A stretch of 64,000 nt of DNA from Oribacterium sp. NK2B42 (lineage in GTDB: Bacteria > Bacillota > Clostridia > Lachnospirales > Lachnospiraceae), in assembly GCF_000424445.1 (NCBI RefSeq), contig NZ_AUJX01000003.1:124001-188000 (forward strand). Direction: 5' to 3'. Below, piece by piece: positions 24,917-32,919 of the stretch (its first letter is position 1; every line of letters begins with the position of its first letter). The notes beneath the pieces are model-generated. The model was given only the letters and a program-made list of their open reading frames with translations. It had not been told where the DNA came from and ran no database searches. Both the position numbers and the translations under genes were made by a program.

Positions 24917-25618
24917 TTAATCTGTGGCGAGTCTTCCAAATATCTTAAAGGTGCTGTATTCGCCTACTTTAATGGGCTTATACTTTGCGTTAAGTGATAC
25001 AAGGAAGGTGCCGGTTTCCTTTTTTACAAATTTTTTGAAGTAGGTAAGTCCGTCAAGGAAGAATAGTCCCAAGTCCCCGGATTCAAGGCAGTCTGTCTGT
25101 TCAATCCATACAAGCTGTTCATCCTTAAATCTTGGCTCCATACTGTCACCATCAAGATGTACTCCAAAGGAAGCCTTTCTTGGTACATGGTCAAAGATCT
25201 CTATCTCATCAAAGTTCTCATCATCAAGGAAATTACCGGTTCCTGCTGATGCAGAGGTAAGAGCAATCTTCATTATGCGTCCTTCCATAGGGATAATCTT
25301 TGATGACCTCTTATCGAATTTTCCTGAAACTTCCAGGAGATCAATATAGTCGTAGACTTTAATGATTCCGTCATCATTGAGATTTCTGAAAGGATCATTT
25401 GGATTTTCCCCAATAAACTCCGTATAGATATCGTTGATCTCAAGTATCTGGCATAGTGCAAGGAACTGATTTGCAGTTGGCATGTTTATACCTTTTTCCC
25501 AGGCACTTATGGCAGCATTACCTACATGGATGTCGAATCGTCCAAGCTCTTTTGCCACATCGATCTGAGATAAGCCTTTATTTTTTCTGTTCTGTGCAAT
25601 GACCTGTCCGATGTTCAT
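24917..25618 (-). CDS. LexA/CI-like repressor (XRE HTH plus S24 peptidase domain)
   Basis: A 233-residue repressor. Residues 1-60 are an XRE HTH (IAQNRKNKGLSQIDVAKELG, AAISAWEKGINMPTANQFL). The C-terminal half is an S24 self-cleaving domain: the probable cleavage site Ala-Gly in TSASAGTGNFL, the Ser in LDGDSMEPRF, and the Lys in DGLTYFKKFVKK. DNA damage should trigger self-cleavage through RecA. A perfect 17-base palindrome lies 29 bases before its start, fitting autorepression. The neighbours (small XRE gene, YolD-like ORF, SRAP) form a damage-inducible unit. Confidence 0.88.
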   Translation of the reverse strand: MNIGQVIAQNRKNKGLSQIDVAKELGRFDIHVGNAAISAWEKGINMPTANQFLALCQILEINDIYTEFIGENPNDPFRNLNDDGIIKVYDYIDLLEVSGKFDKRSSKIIPMEGRIMKIALTSASAGTGNFLDDENFDEIEIFDHVPRKASFGVHLDGDSMEPRFKDEQLVWIEQTDCLESGDLGLFFLDGLTYFKKFVKKETGTFLVSLNAKYKPIKVGEYSTFKIFGRLATD

Positions 25619-25646
25619 AGTGTTTTCCTCATTTCTGTCTTAAGTG

Positions 25647-25663
25647 CAGACTAAATTAGTCTG
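25647..25663. promoter_or_regulatory. Palindromic operator of the S24 repressor
   Basis: CAGACTAA-A-TTAGTCTG is a perfect 17-base palindrome 29 bases before the repressor start. The half CAGACTA recurs before the small XRE gene at about 24865. Confidence 0.7.
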
Positions 25664-25770
25664 TGGTTGATTTTATATTTGGAATATACCATAGTAAAAA
25701 ACTAACATCAATGGATAATTGAAAATTGTGATATATAGTCCCGTAGGAATTTATATTTTGTTGATTTATA

Positions 25771-25917
25771 GTTGACTATGTCGGGAGGACATAGGCGCGG
25801 ATATCCGCGCATAACAATGACAATTAAACGAGGGCATCATGATATGGGGGTATAGCCCACCGCGGACGCATGATAAGAAATCAGTTAAAGGCTGAGTCTT
25901 ATTGTGCGTCCTTTTTT
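25771..25917 (+). ncRNA. Structured RNA-like segment with terminator
   Basis: The gap between the divergent repressor and the XRE gene holds three ordered structures: a perfect 16-base palindrome GCGCGGATATCCGCGC (25795-25810), a stretch with ATCATG/CATGAT and GGG/CCC pairing (about 25837-25873), and an intrinsic terminator with stem GGACGCA/TGCGTCC (25864-25911) and T6 (25912-25917). The terminator stem overlaps the preceding helix, as in an attenuator or riboswitch. I do not recognise the class. A short stable RNA or a leader of the XRE gene would both fit. Confidence 0.4.
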
Positions 25918-25959
25918 CTTTGTTCCTTTTTCTGGTTTTGGCCCGGAAAGAGGGAGAAG

Positions 25960-26289
25960 ATGAAGAACATTATCAATGAAACAACACTGGGACAGAGAAT
26001 CAAGGCAGCAAGGATCAGAAAGGGTTATACCCAGGAACAGCTTGCAGAAGTGATGTGTATTCCTAAGTCCACGATATCTGCTTATGAGAACGACAAGGTG
26101 GATATTAAGGGGAGTGTGCTTGTGGAGCTGTCAGAGCACCTTGATACCACACCGAATTATCTGTTGGGGGTTGAGGGAAATTCAGATGATAGTTTTATCT
26201 TAAAGGCAGAGCAGCTCCTTCGCCAGATTAAAGATGATAGGACAAAGGAAATACTGCTGGCCCAGATAAATGCGTTGGTAATCTTATGA
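25960..26289 (+). CDS. XRE-family transcriptional regulator
   Basis: A 109-residue protein with a clear HTH (TTLGQRIKAARIRKGYTQEQ, LAEVMCIPKSTISAYENDKV), then a dimerisation helix region (LDTTPNYLLGVEGNSDD, EQLLRQIKDDRTKEILLAQI). The start at 25960 follows AGAGGGAGAAG. It lies downstream of the structured segment and its terminator, which may limit its expression. Confidence 0.85.
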   Translation: MKNIINETTLGQRIKAARIRKGYTQEQLAEVMCIPKSTISAYENDKVDIKGSVLVELSEHLDTTPNYLLGVEGNSDDSFILKAEQLLRQIKDDRTKEILLAQINALVIL

Positions 26290-26332
26290 ATTTGGAAAAT
26301 CTCTTTTATAAAAAAGATATGTAAAAAAAGAG

Positions 26333-26387
26333 TTGACACTGTGTCAAATCAGTGATATTATCCAAACATCAACTGACACAATGTCAA
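26333..26387 (+). promoter_or_regulatory. TetR-regulated promoter of the AKR gene
   Basis: TTGACA (26333-26338), 17-base spacer, TATTAT (26356-26361) form the promoter. The perfect operator TTGACA-CTG-TGTCAA (26333-26347) covers the -35 box, and a second site CTGACA-CAA-TGTCAA (26373-26387) lies downstream at about the transcription start. Same architecture as at 4641. Confidence 0.82.
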
Positions 26388-26405
26388 CAGAAAGGAGAAC
26401 TTAAA

Positions 26406-27344
26406 ATGGTAAAAGCATTACCGAAAATTGTACTTGGCGCATGGGCCTGGGGTAACGATGGAACCTTTGGTGGAAATTTAACAGCAGATTCGCTTAAGCC
26501 TATATTTGATGCAGCAATGAAGGCTGGGCTTAACCTCTGGGATACAGCTTATGTTTATGGGATGGGAACATCAGAAAAGACACTTGGAAGTTTTATAAAA
26601 GATCTCCCAAGAGATTCATATATCATTTCAGACAAACTGACTCCTCAGTGTGCGAATTACACTTCCAAAACTCCGGTTGAGGACATGTTAACGACTGAAT
26701 ATGAAATACTTGGTATCAACAACATGGATATTTACTGGGTGCATAACCCTGTTGATGCTCCAAAGTGGATTACAGAAGTTGCAAAGTATTTCGAAGGAAA
26801 AGAAAACGTACCTGTGATTGGTGTTTCAAATCACAATCTTACCGAGATAAAAGAGGCAGATAAAATCCTAAAAGAGCACGGTCTTAAACTTGGCGCTGTA
26901 CAGAATCATTACAGCTTACTCAACAGATCCTCAGAGGATTCAGGTATTGTTGATTACTGCAAAGAAAATGGCATTCAGTTCTGGGCATACATGGTTCTGG
27001 AACAAGGAGCTCTTTCAGGAAAATATGATACAAAGAACCCTATGCCTGCAGGATCGGGAAGAGCAGAAACTTACAATCCGGTACTTGATAAACTTGAGAT
27101 CATGAACGCGAAGCTTAAGGAAGTAGCAGATAATTACAATGTAGCTCCGGCACAGATTCCAGTTGCATGGGCGATTGCAAAAGGGGCATTACCTATCATC
27201 GGTGTTACAAAGGTCAGCCATGTTGAGGATGCTGTGAAAGCCTGCAATGTAGAGCTTACCCAGGATGAAATAAAGGTACTTGAGAATACAGCAGATAGTC
27301 TGGAACTGAATCTTATCCGCATGTGGGAGAAGAAGATGGAATAA
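26406..27344 (+). CDS. Aldo/keto reductase
   Basis: A 312-residue complete AKR of the group with KIVLGAWAWGNDGTFGG at the start. Catalytic residues: Asp and Tyr in LWDTAYVYGMG, Lys in YIISDKLTP, His in MDIYWVHNP. The C-terminal part AWAIAKGALPIIGVTKVSHV binds the cofactor phosphate. It should reduce aldehydes or ketones with NADPH in the cytoplasm. The start at 26406 follows AAAGGAGAAC. Under TetR control by its promoter, and followed by the TetR gene itself, which has a third copy of the operator. Confidence 0.92.
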   Translation: MVKALPKIVLGAWAWGNDGTFGGNLTADSLKPIFDAAMKAGLNLWDTAYVYGMGTSEKTLGSFIKDLPRDSYIISDKLTPQCANYTSKTPVEDMLTTEYEILGINNMDIYWVHNPVDAPKWITEVAKYFEGKENVPVIGVSNHNLTEIKEADKILKEHGLKLGAVQNHYSLLNRSSEDSGIVDYCKENGIQFWAYMVLEQGALSGKYDTKNPMPAGSGRAETYNPVLDKLEIMNAKLKEVADNYNVAPAQIPVAWAIAKGALPIIGVTKVSHVEDAVKACNVELTQDEIKVLENTADSLELNLIRMWEKKME

Positions 27345-27360
27345 TTTTATTATCCTGCAA

Positions 27361-27389
27361 TTGACTGTGTGTCAACCAGGCGATATTAT
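27361..27389 (+). promoter_or_regulatory. TetR-type operator and promoter before the second TetR gene
   Basis: TTGACT-GTG-TGTCAA (27361-27375) overlaps a -35 box, with TATTAT at 27384-27389 after a 17-base spacer. A degenerate second site (TTGATA-CAC-AGTTTA) follows at 27397-27411. Confidence 0.72.
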
Positions 27390-27424
27390 AAAAGTATTGA
27401 TACACAGTTTAAGGAGTAAAAATC

Positions 27425-28039
27425 ATGGCAGTAGAAAATAAAGAAACAATTGACAAAAGAAGAGAGGAAATAATGGATGCCTGTGAGAAGCTTTATGAAA
27501 CAATGGGCTTTCAGAGCATTAACATAAAGGTTATCAGTACAGAGACCAGTTTTTCCAGACCTTCTATATACAATTATTTTCAGACTAAGGAAGAAATCTT
27601 TTTAGGACTTTTGACCCGTGAATATATGAAGTGGAATGAAGCTCTTAAAAGCATTATCAGAAGAAAAGCTGATATGGATAAAGATACCTTGGCGAGAGCA
27701 ATAGCAAAATCTATGGAGGAACGTAAGACACTTCTGAAAATTTCTGCCATGAATCTGTATGAGATAGAGGAAAACAGCAGGGCTGAGCTCCTTGTAGAAT
27801 ACAAGAAAGTTTTTAAGAATTCCGTAGAGCTGTTTGATGAATGCCTGAAAAAACATCTGGGTGTGTCGGAAGAGAAAATCGCACAGATAAGATATGCATT
27901 CTTTCCTTATATGTACGGGATATATCCATACTCATATCCTACAGATAAGCAGATATCAGCAATGGATGAGGTAAAACTCTCTCATATGGATGTGACAATT
28001 TATGAAATGACTTATCAGTTTTTAAAGCTGATCTTATGA
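27425..28039 (+). CDS. TetR-family transcriptional regulator
   Basis: A 204-residue paralogue of the regulator at 4713. HTH: INIKVISTETSFSRPSIYNY, FQTKEEIFLGLLTREYMKWN. The C-terminal part is helical and ends PTDKQISAMDEVKLSHMDVT. It probably represses both its own gene and the AKR through TTGACA-N3-TGTCAA sites. Because the recognition helix region is nearly the same as in the 4713 protein, the two regulators may bind each other's operators. Confidence 0.88.
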   Translation: MAVENKETIDKRREEIMDACEKLYETMGFQSINIKVISTETSFSRPSIYNYFQTKEEIFLGLLTREYMKWNEALKSIIRRKADMDKDTLARAIAKSMEERKTLLKISAMNLYEIEENSRAELLVEYKKVFKNSVELFDECLKKHLGVSEEKIAQIRYAFFPYMYGIYPYSYPTDKQISAMDEVKLSHMDVTIYEMTYQFLKLIL

Positions 28040-28061
28040 TTGAAGAAAGAAGGAACTTAAA

Positions 28062-28212
28062 ATGAAGAAGAATATTGGAGCTTAAGACGATTTTTGTCCA
28101 TCTTGGAAATACTGTAAAGAAAACAATATTTGGAGAAGGCGTCTGGCAAAAAGGCGAAGTGGTGAGTACCAAGGTAATGGCTGAAGCATATGAAACCGGT
28201 AAAAATCTGTGA
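28062..28212 (+). pseudogene. Remnants: flavin reductase start and flavoprotein end
   Basis: MKKNIGA followed by a stop is the first seven codons of a flavin reductase like the one at 5559 (MAKKNIGA). From 28081 another frame gives FVHLGNTVKKTIFGEGVWQK and GEVVSTKVMAEAYETGKNL, the C-terminal end of a flavodoxin-fold reductase. A deletion has joined the two genes. Confidence 0.72.
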
Positions 28213-28222
28213 TTGGAGGTCT

Positions 28223-28555
28223 ATGATGAGCATTACAGTTAATTTACGTTATAAAGGAACAGATGGTGCTGCAAAAAGATTTGCAGAGGAAATGACAAAA
28301 AGCGGAACGGTTGAAAAAATACGAAATGAGGCAGGAAATCTTAAGTATGAGTATTATCAGTCTTTGGATGACCCTGAGACAATTCTTCTGATAGACAGTT
28401 GGGAAGATCAGGAGTCTATTGATATCCATCATGCTTCACCTATGATGCAGACTATCATGGAGCTTCGCGAAAAATATGATCTTCATATGACTGTAGAAAG
28501 GTATGTCTCTGACAACAGTATGCCGGATAAGGATAAAGATTTCATAAGAAAATAA
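28223..28555 (+). CDS. Antibiotic biosynthesis monooxygenase-like (ABM) dimeric ferredoxin-fold protein
   Basis: A 110-residue protein of the putative quinol monooxygenase/ABM family: ITVNLRYKGTDGAAKRFAEE, AGNLKYEYYQSLDDPETILL, IDSWEDQESIDIHHASPMM (the conserved W-x-D/E and H positions). Members oxidise quinol-like or polyketide substrates, or act as small-molecule binders. GGAGGT lies 4 bases before the first of two ATGs (28223, 28226). It belongs to the redox cluster. Confidence 0.83.
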   Translation: MMSITVNLRYKGTDGAAKRFAEEMTKSGTVEKIRNEAGNLKYEYYQSLDDPETILLIDSWEDQESIDIHHASPMMQTIMELREKYDLHMTVERYVSDNSMPDKDKDFIRK

Positions 28556-28568
28556 GAAAGGGTGCCTG

Positions 28569-29252
28569 ATGAAGAAAATAATTTCAATGCTACTTATCTC
28601 AGCATTTACTGTATTAGGGCTTGTTGGATGTGCTGAAGTATCATCGGATAAAGAAACTGTAAATACGCCTACGACAGAAATAAGTGTAGCAGAGACTTCC
28701 GGTGTCAACGATGAAATAGAAACAAGTGATATAAAGGACACAGTGGATGAAAGCTCTGATAAAAAAATGCTGGTAATATATTTTTCTGCTACAGGAACAA
28801 CGAAGGGAATCGCTGAAAAGATTGCATCAGTTACAGGAGCAGATCTATATGAGATCAAGCCTAAAGAACCATATACTGATGAGGACTTAAATTATAATGA
28901 CGATGGCAGTCGTGCCACGAAAGAGCAAAATAATAAGGATGTAAGACCTGAATATGAAGATATCGAGTTGGATATCGAGAATGATTATTCTACTATCTTC
29001 CTTGGTTATCCTATTTGGTGGGGCGAAGAGCCACGAATCATTGACACCTTTGTAGAAAGTTATAATTTCGATGGGAAAACAATCATACCATTCTGCACCT
29101 CGGGAAGCAGTAGTATTGAGAAGAGCAGTTCCAATATTTCAGAAAAAAACGGGACAGGAAACTGGCTATCCGGCAACAGATTTAGCGGAAGTGCTACAGA
29201 TGATGAGATAAAGAACTGGTTAACAGGATTAAAATTATTAGCAAAGGATTAA
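28569..29252 (+). CDS. Flavodoxin with a lipoprotein signal
   Basis: A 227-residue protein: signal with lipobox LVGC (Cys 21), an acidic linker to about residue 65, then a complete flavodoxin domain (MLVIYFSATGTTKGIAEKIA, GYPIWWGEEPRIIDTFVESY, IPFCTSGSSSIEKS). The domain is close to the cytoplasmic flavodoxin at 6167. The signal would anchor it on the outer face of the membrane, where it could take electrons from a membrane donor and pass them to extracellular acceptors (inference). GAAAGGGTG is the ribosome binding site. Confidence 0.88.
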   Translation: MKKIISMLLISAFTVLGLVGCAEVSSDKETVNTPTTEISVAETSGVNDEIETSDIKDTVDESSDKKMLVIYFSATGTTKGIAEKIASVTGADLYEIKPKEPYTDEDLNYNDDGSRATKEQNNKDVRPEYEDIELDIENDYSTIFLGYPIWWGEEPRIIDTFVESYNFDGKTIIPFCTSGSSSIEKSSSNISEKNGTGNWLSGNRFSGSATDDEIKNWLTGLKLLAKD

Positions 29253-29260
29253 GGTGAACA

Positions 29261-29737
29261 ATGTTTAGAAAGATGAGAAGATTTAAGCAACAGATTACAG
29301 ATGAACAGTGCATTGAGGTGTTGAAAAATTCAAAGAGAGGAGTACTGTCCCTGATTGGCGAGGATGGTTATCCGTATGGCTTACCGATTAACCAGTGGTA
29401 TTGTGAAGAAGATGGGAAAATCTATTTTCATGGGGCTAAGGAAGGTCACAAGATTGATGCAATTAAGGCATGTGATAAAGTAAGCTTCTGTACATGGGAT
29501 GAAGGCTATCGGAAAGAAGGCGATTGGGCTTTAAACATTAACAGCGTAATTGTATTTGGCAGAATCAAGTTTGTAGAGGATGAGGATACAGCAATAAAGA
29601 TATGTACTCATCTCACAAAGAAGTTCACGGATGATGAAGAGTATTTACAAAAGGAATTGAAAAATGCTCTGCCGAGAGTACAGTGCCTTGAACTCATTCC
29701 TGAGCATATGACAGGGAAGCTGGTTAATGAATCATAA
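29261..29737 (+). CDS. Pyridoxamine 5'-phosphate oxidase-like (NimA-type) flavoprotein
   Basis: A 158-residue split-barrel FMN-binding protein: MRRFKQQITDEQCIEVLKNS, RGVLSLIGEDGYPYGLPIN, IYFHGAKEGHKIDAIKACDK (the His/heme-flavin-contacting K), VSFCTW. This subgroup includes nitroimidazole-resistance proteins and bilirubin/heme-related reductases. It follows the lipoprotein flavodoxin by 8 bases and precedes a convergent LysR gene. Confidence 0.87.
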   Translation: MFRKMRRFKQQITDEQCIEVLKNSKRGVLSLIGEDGYPYGLPINQWYCEEDGKIYFHGAKEGHKIDAIKACDKVSFCTWDEGYRKEGDWALNINSVIVFGRIKFVEDEDTAIKICTHLTKKFTDDEEYLQKELKNALPRVQCLELIPEHMTGKLVNES

Positions 29738-29825
29738 ATAATAGAGCAAGCAGACTTTGATGTATAGTAAAATATAGAAATCTTTATTATGTTAAAATGA
29801 TTATTACGTTCAGTCTATTTATCTT

Positions 29826-30713
29826 TTACAGAGGAAATGCGACCGCTTCGTTGTATAACTTCTGTAATACTTTAATAAAAGCATCAAGGCTATGACGTTG
29901 ATCCGCTTTATGAGTGCAGAGGACGCATGAAAAAGTATCATCGCAGTCATAAGGAATCCAGGCAAACTGTCCGCTGTGATCATTAAGAAAACCGGGAGCA
30001 AGGCAGATCCCTTTATGAGAAGCGACATTGGTAAGTGTGGTGTCATGGTCAGGGCTGTTAAAGTATTCAATTTTACCAGATGAGATGAGCTTTTGCTGAA
30101 CTGAGCGGAGAAGTGCCGGCGAACCACCACCGACCATAAGAGTGCGACCGTATATATCTTCATCAGTAATGAGATTTTTAGCCGCCAGAGGATCGTTCTT
30201 GTCACAAATTAAGTAGATATGACTTTTGAACAGCTTGTGGACTATAGTACCTGCAAGCTGTTTTGTTTGTTCTTCCAAAGCGAAAACGATATCAGATTCA
30301 TTTTTTAAAAAGCTGTCGATGCCATTTTCGTATTGGAATAGGGGAGTTATCTGAACTCCTGTCTCATTCTTTTCAAAGTCCTTAATTGCTTCAGGAAGAA
30401 AGTAAAGAGCCTGTCTTACCATAAGGCTGATAGTAATATTATCCTGGTATTTTGCACTGAAGTTCTGTCCCTGTTCAATGGCGCGTTTCATTTCTTCGCG
30501 CATGTTGGCAAGATATGTTACAAATTGCTGCCCGGCAGGTGTAAGGGACGCACCTTTCCCGTTTCTTGCAAATATTTCAAAGCCGACTTCCTCTTCAAGC
30601 AGCTTTATCTGATATGAAAATGTAGGCTGGCTTACAAACATATTTTCAGCAGCTCTGGAAAAACTTTCGGTACGGGCCAGTTCTATACAATAATCTATCT
30701 GTTTTGTTGTCAT
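29826..30713 (-). CDS. LysR-family transcriptional regulator
   Basis: A 295-residue LTTR: winged HTH at residues 1-60 (TKQIDYCIELARTESFSRAA, ENMFVSQPTFSYQIKLLEEE, VGFEIFARNGKGASLTPAGQ), then a periplasmic-binding-like effector domain. It is divergent from the flavodoxin at 30863 and probably activates it; the intergenic region has an interrupted palindrome (30746-30769). Full length. Confidence 0.92.
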   Translation of the reverse strand: MTTKQIDYCIELARTESFSRAAENMFVSQPTFSYQIKLLEEEVGFEIFARNGKGASLTPAGQQFVTYLANMREEMKRAIEQGQNFSAKYQDNITISLMVRQALYFLPEAIKDFEKNETGVQITPLFQYENGIDSFLKNESDIVFALEEQTKQLAGTIVHKLFKSHIYLICDKNDPLAAKNLITDEDIYGRTLMVGGGSPALLRSVQQKLISSGKIEYFNSPDHDTTLTNVASHKGICLAPGFLNDHSGQFAWIPYDCDDTFSCVLCTHKADQRHSLDAFIKVLQKLYNEAVAFPL

Positions 30714-30745
30714 AACGTACTCTTGATATTTAAAAATTAAATCAA

Positions 30746-30769
30746 CTATCGGATGTTTCTATTGGATAG
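30746..30769. promoter_or_regulatory. Candidate LysR-binding site
   Basis: CTATC (30746-30750) and GATAG (30765-30769) form an interrupted palindrome between the divergent LysR and flavodoxin genes, with further A/T-rich repeats before it. Position fits an LTTR site. Confidence 0.5.
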
Positions 30770-30862
30770 TATAAAGCAGACGTGAGATAATGTAAACAAC
30801 AAAGGACAAAACTAATTAACATAAGCAGTTATCTATAGAAATGTTAAATGGAGGGAATTCAA

Positions 30863-31384
30863 ATGGGAAAAACATTAATTGCATTCTTTTCAAGAGCAGA
30901 TGAGAACTATTTCGGCGGTGCAATGAGATATGTAAAGGTTGGTAACACTGAAATCGTTGTTAATCAGATGAATGAACTGATTGATGCAGATACATTCAAA
31001 ATAGAGATGAAGGATCCATATTCACCTGTTTACATGACCTGCATAGATGAAGCCAAGAAAGATTTAAGAGATAATGCCAGACCAGAACTTACAAACTATT
31101 TAGATAGCATTGATAAGTATGACACTATCGTCCTTGGATACCCAAATTACTGGGGAACATTTCCAATGGCTGTAGCGACATTCTTAGAAAGATACGATTT
31201 TGCCGGTAAAACAATTCTTCCTCTTTGTACGAATGAAGGAAGTGGAATGGGATCCAGCGAACGAGATTTGAAAAAATATGCAAAGGGCGCAGATGTAAGA
31301 CAAGGTCTTGCAATTACCGGAAGCCAGGCAGCAAAAGCAAAGGCTGTAGTTGAAAAATGGTTTGAAGCAAACGGATTGATATAA
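30863..31384 (+). CDS. Flavodoxin
   Basis: A 173-residue flavodoxin: KTLIAFFSRADENYFGGAMR (phosphate loop with an unusual insertion for the GGAMRYV type), VLGYPNYWGTFPMAVATFLE, LPLCTNEGSGMGSSERDLKK. The family includes NAD(P)H:quinone-type flavoproteins. ATG 30863 follows GGAGGGAATTC. Divergent from LysR at 29826 and followed by an acetyltransferase remnant. Confidence 0.9.
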   Translation: MGKTLIAFFSRADENYFGGAMRYVKVGNTEIVVNQMNELIDADTFKIEMKDPYSPVYMTCIDEAKKDLRDNARPELTNYLDSIDKYDTIVLGYPNYWGTFPMAVATFLERYDFAGKTILPLCTNEGSGMGSSERDLKKYAKGADVRQGLAITGSQAAKAKAVVEKWFEANGLI

Positions 31385-31389
31385 GAAAA

Positions 31390-31452
31390 GTTGGAGGAAG
31401 AGTACCTGCTAAGGTGATTAAGATGCTTGATCCGGCAGAACAGAAGGAATAA
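31390..31452 (+). pseudogene. Sugar O-acetyltransferase, C-terminal remnant
   Basis: Twenty codons (VGGRVPAKVIKMLDPAEQKE) match the end of hexapeptide acetyltransferases such as the one at 11903 ([12 protein letters not shown]). It is followed 4 bases later by the next ATG, so the operon order was kept when the gene was lost. Confidence 0.75.
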
Positions 31453-31456
31453 ATAT

Positions 31457-31825
31457 ATGGATGAAAAAGCAAAAATTTCAGAACTTTATAAAGACTACTG
31501 GGACTATATGGTAGAGAAAGATATTGAAGGTCTCAGAAGACTTATGTCCGCAGATTACTGTCTTTATCATATGACAGGAGTAAGCCAGTCTGCTGATGAG
31601 TTTCTGCAGGGATTAGATAATGGTACCTTCAATTACTATTCAGCTGATCATGATGACATTGTAGTAAGTGTTCGTGGTGATGAGGCAACCATGACAGGTA
31701 AAAGCAGAGTAGTTGCTGCAGTCTACGGTGGAAGTAAAGGATGCTGGAGATTACAGGGAGACTTTACTCTTAGAAAAGAAAATGGAAGCTGGAAATTTAC
31801 AAGTTCTAGAGCATCAACATACTAA
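31457..31825 (+). CDS. SnoaL/NTF2-like protein (DUF4440 type)
   Basis: A 122-residue cone-shaped alpha+beta barrel protein: ISELYKDYWDYMVEKDIEGL, RRLMSADYCLYHMTGVSQSA, VVSVRGDEATMTGKSRVVAA and FTLRKENGSWKFTSSRASTY. NTF2-like proteins may be isomerases, hydratases or binding proteins; no catalytic pair can be named here. It is 12 bases before an AKR gene and probably acts on the same kind of substrate. The start at 31457 lacks a strong ribosome binding site since the acetyltransferase end precedes it (AGAAGGAATAA). Confidence 0.83.
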   Translation: MDEKAKISELYKDYWDYMVEKDIEGLRRLMSADYCLYHMTGVSQSADEFLQGLDNGTFNYYSADHDDIVVSVRGDEATMTGKSRVVAAVYGGSKGCWRLQGDFTLRKENGSWKFTSSRASTY

Positions 31826-31837
31826 GGAGGATTTATA

Positions 31838-32686
31838 ATGGAAAACATCGTATTAAATAACAAATTAGAGTGCCCGGTAGTAGGAATCGGAACATTTATG
31901 CTTGCACCTGCTGATGCAGAAAATAGCGTGAGAGAAGCTCTTAAGATAGGCTACAGACTTGTAGATACAGCTAATGCATATGTAAATGAGCGTGCTGTAG
32001 GTCGAGGAATCAAGGAAAGCGGAGTAGATAGAAAGGAAGTATTTTTATCGACAAAACTCTGGCCATCAGAGTATGAGAATGAAAATGCTGTAAATGAAAC
32101 ATTAGAGCGCCTTAGTGTGGATTATGTTGATCTTCTTTATATACATCAACCTGCTGGGAATTGGCTTGCAGGATATAGACAGCTTGAAAAAGCTTATAAG
32201 GAAGGCAAGGCTAAATCTATCGGAATTTCAAATTTTGAAGGAAAGTACATTGAAGAGCTTGAGACTAAATGGGAAGTAGTACCTCAGTTTATTCAGGTGG
32301 AAGCGCACCCATACTTTACTCAGACAGAGCTTCGTAAGACTTTGGATAAATACGACATCAAACTCATGAGCTGGTATCCTCTTGGCCATGGTGACAAGTC
32401 TCTTATCAATGAGCCTGTATTTGCAGAGCTTGGTGAAAAATATGGCAAGTCTCCAGCGCAGATTATCCTTCGCTGGCATACACAGATGGGATTTGTAGTT
32501 ATTCCAGGTAGTAAAAATGTGGATCACATCAAGGATAATTTAGATATTCTCGACTTTAAACTTACAGATGAAGAAATGGCAGAAATTGCAAAGCTTGATA
32601 AGAATGAGAGATATTATCACAGAACTGAAGAACAGCTTATTCAGTTTGCAGGTTGGAAACCTGATTTTGAAAAATTAGGTATGTGA
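31838..32686 (+). CDS. Aldo/keto reductase
   Basis: A 282-residue complete AKR (prostaglandin F synthase/2,5-diketogluconate reductase type). Catalytic residues: Asp and Tyr in RLVDTANAYVNE, Lys in VFLSTKLWPS, His in LLYIHQPAG. Cofactor-binding end: VVIPGSKNVDHIKDNLDIL. It reduces carbonyl compounds with NADPH in the cytoplasm. AAGGAGGATTT precedes the ATG. It closely resembles the barrel of the lipoprotein AKR at 14407. Confidence 0.92.
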   Translation: MENIVLNNKLECPVVGIGTFMLAPADAENSVREALKIGYRLVDTANAYVNERAVGRGIKESGVDRKEVFLSTKLWPSEYENENAVNETLERLSVDYVDLLYIHQPAGNWLAGYRQLEKAYKEGKAKSIGISNFEGKYIEELETKWEVVPQFIQVEAHPYFTQTELRKTLDKYDIKLMSWYPLGHGDKSLINEPVFAELGEKYGKSPAQIILRWHTQMGFVVIPGSKNVDHIKDNLDILDFKLTDEEMAEIAKLDKNERYYHRTEEQLIQFAGWKPDFEKLGM

Positions 32687-32919
32687 CCGGCATTGACTCG
32701 TTTTGTCTCGTATCGACTTTTTTTAAAGATTATTCGATATGATGTATCCCGGATCATGGTCAGTGCCATGACATGAGCTGGTGTTTCTCCGGATCTCCTT
32801 GCAGCTGCTGAGGTGCAGGTATGGATTGATGTGGCTACAGATTTGTTACGTGACGTATAAGATTAGAGCACTATACTATAGAAGGTCATAGCTTTATTAT
32901 GTTGTGATCTTCTTGATAA
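32687..32919. other. Gap with a short unrecognised frame
   Basis: One plus-strand frame reads LLAAAEVQVWIDVATDLLRDV before a stop (about 32798-32862), which looks like a coding remnant, but I do not recognise it. No promoter or terminator is clear. Confidence 0.25.

Noticed and set aside
25870-25959. Longer N-terminus for the XRE regulator at 25960
   Set aside because: The added codons cross the terminator hairpin and read a T-rich, hydrophobic tract; the ribosome binding site fits 25960.
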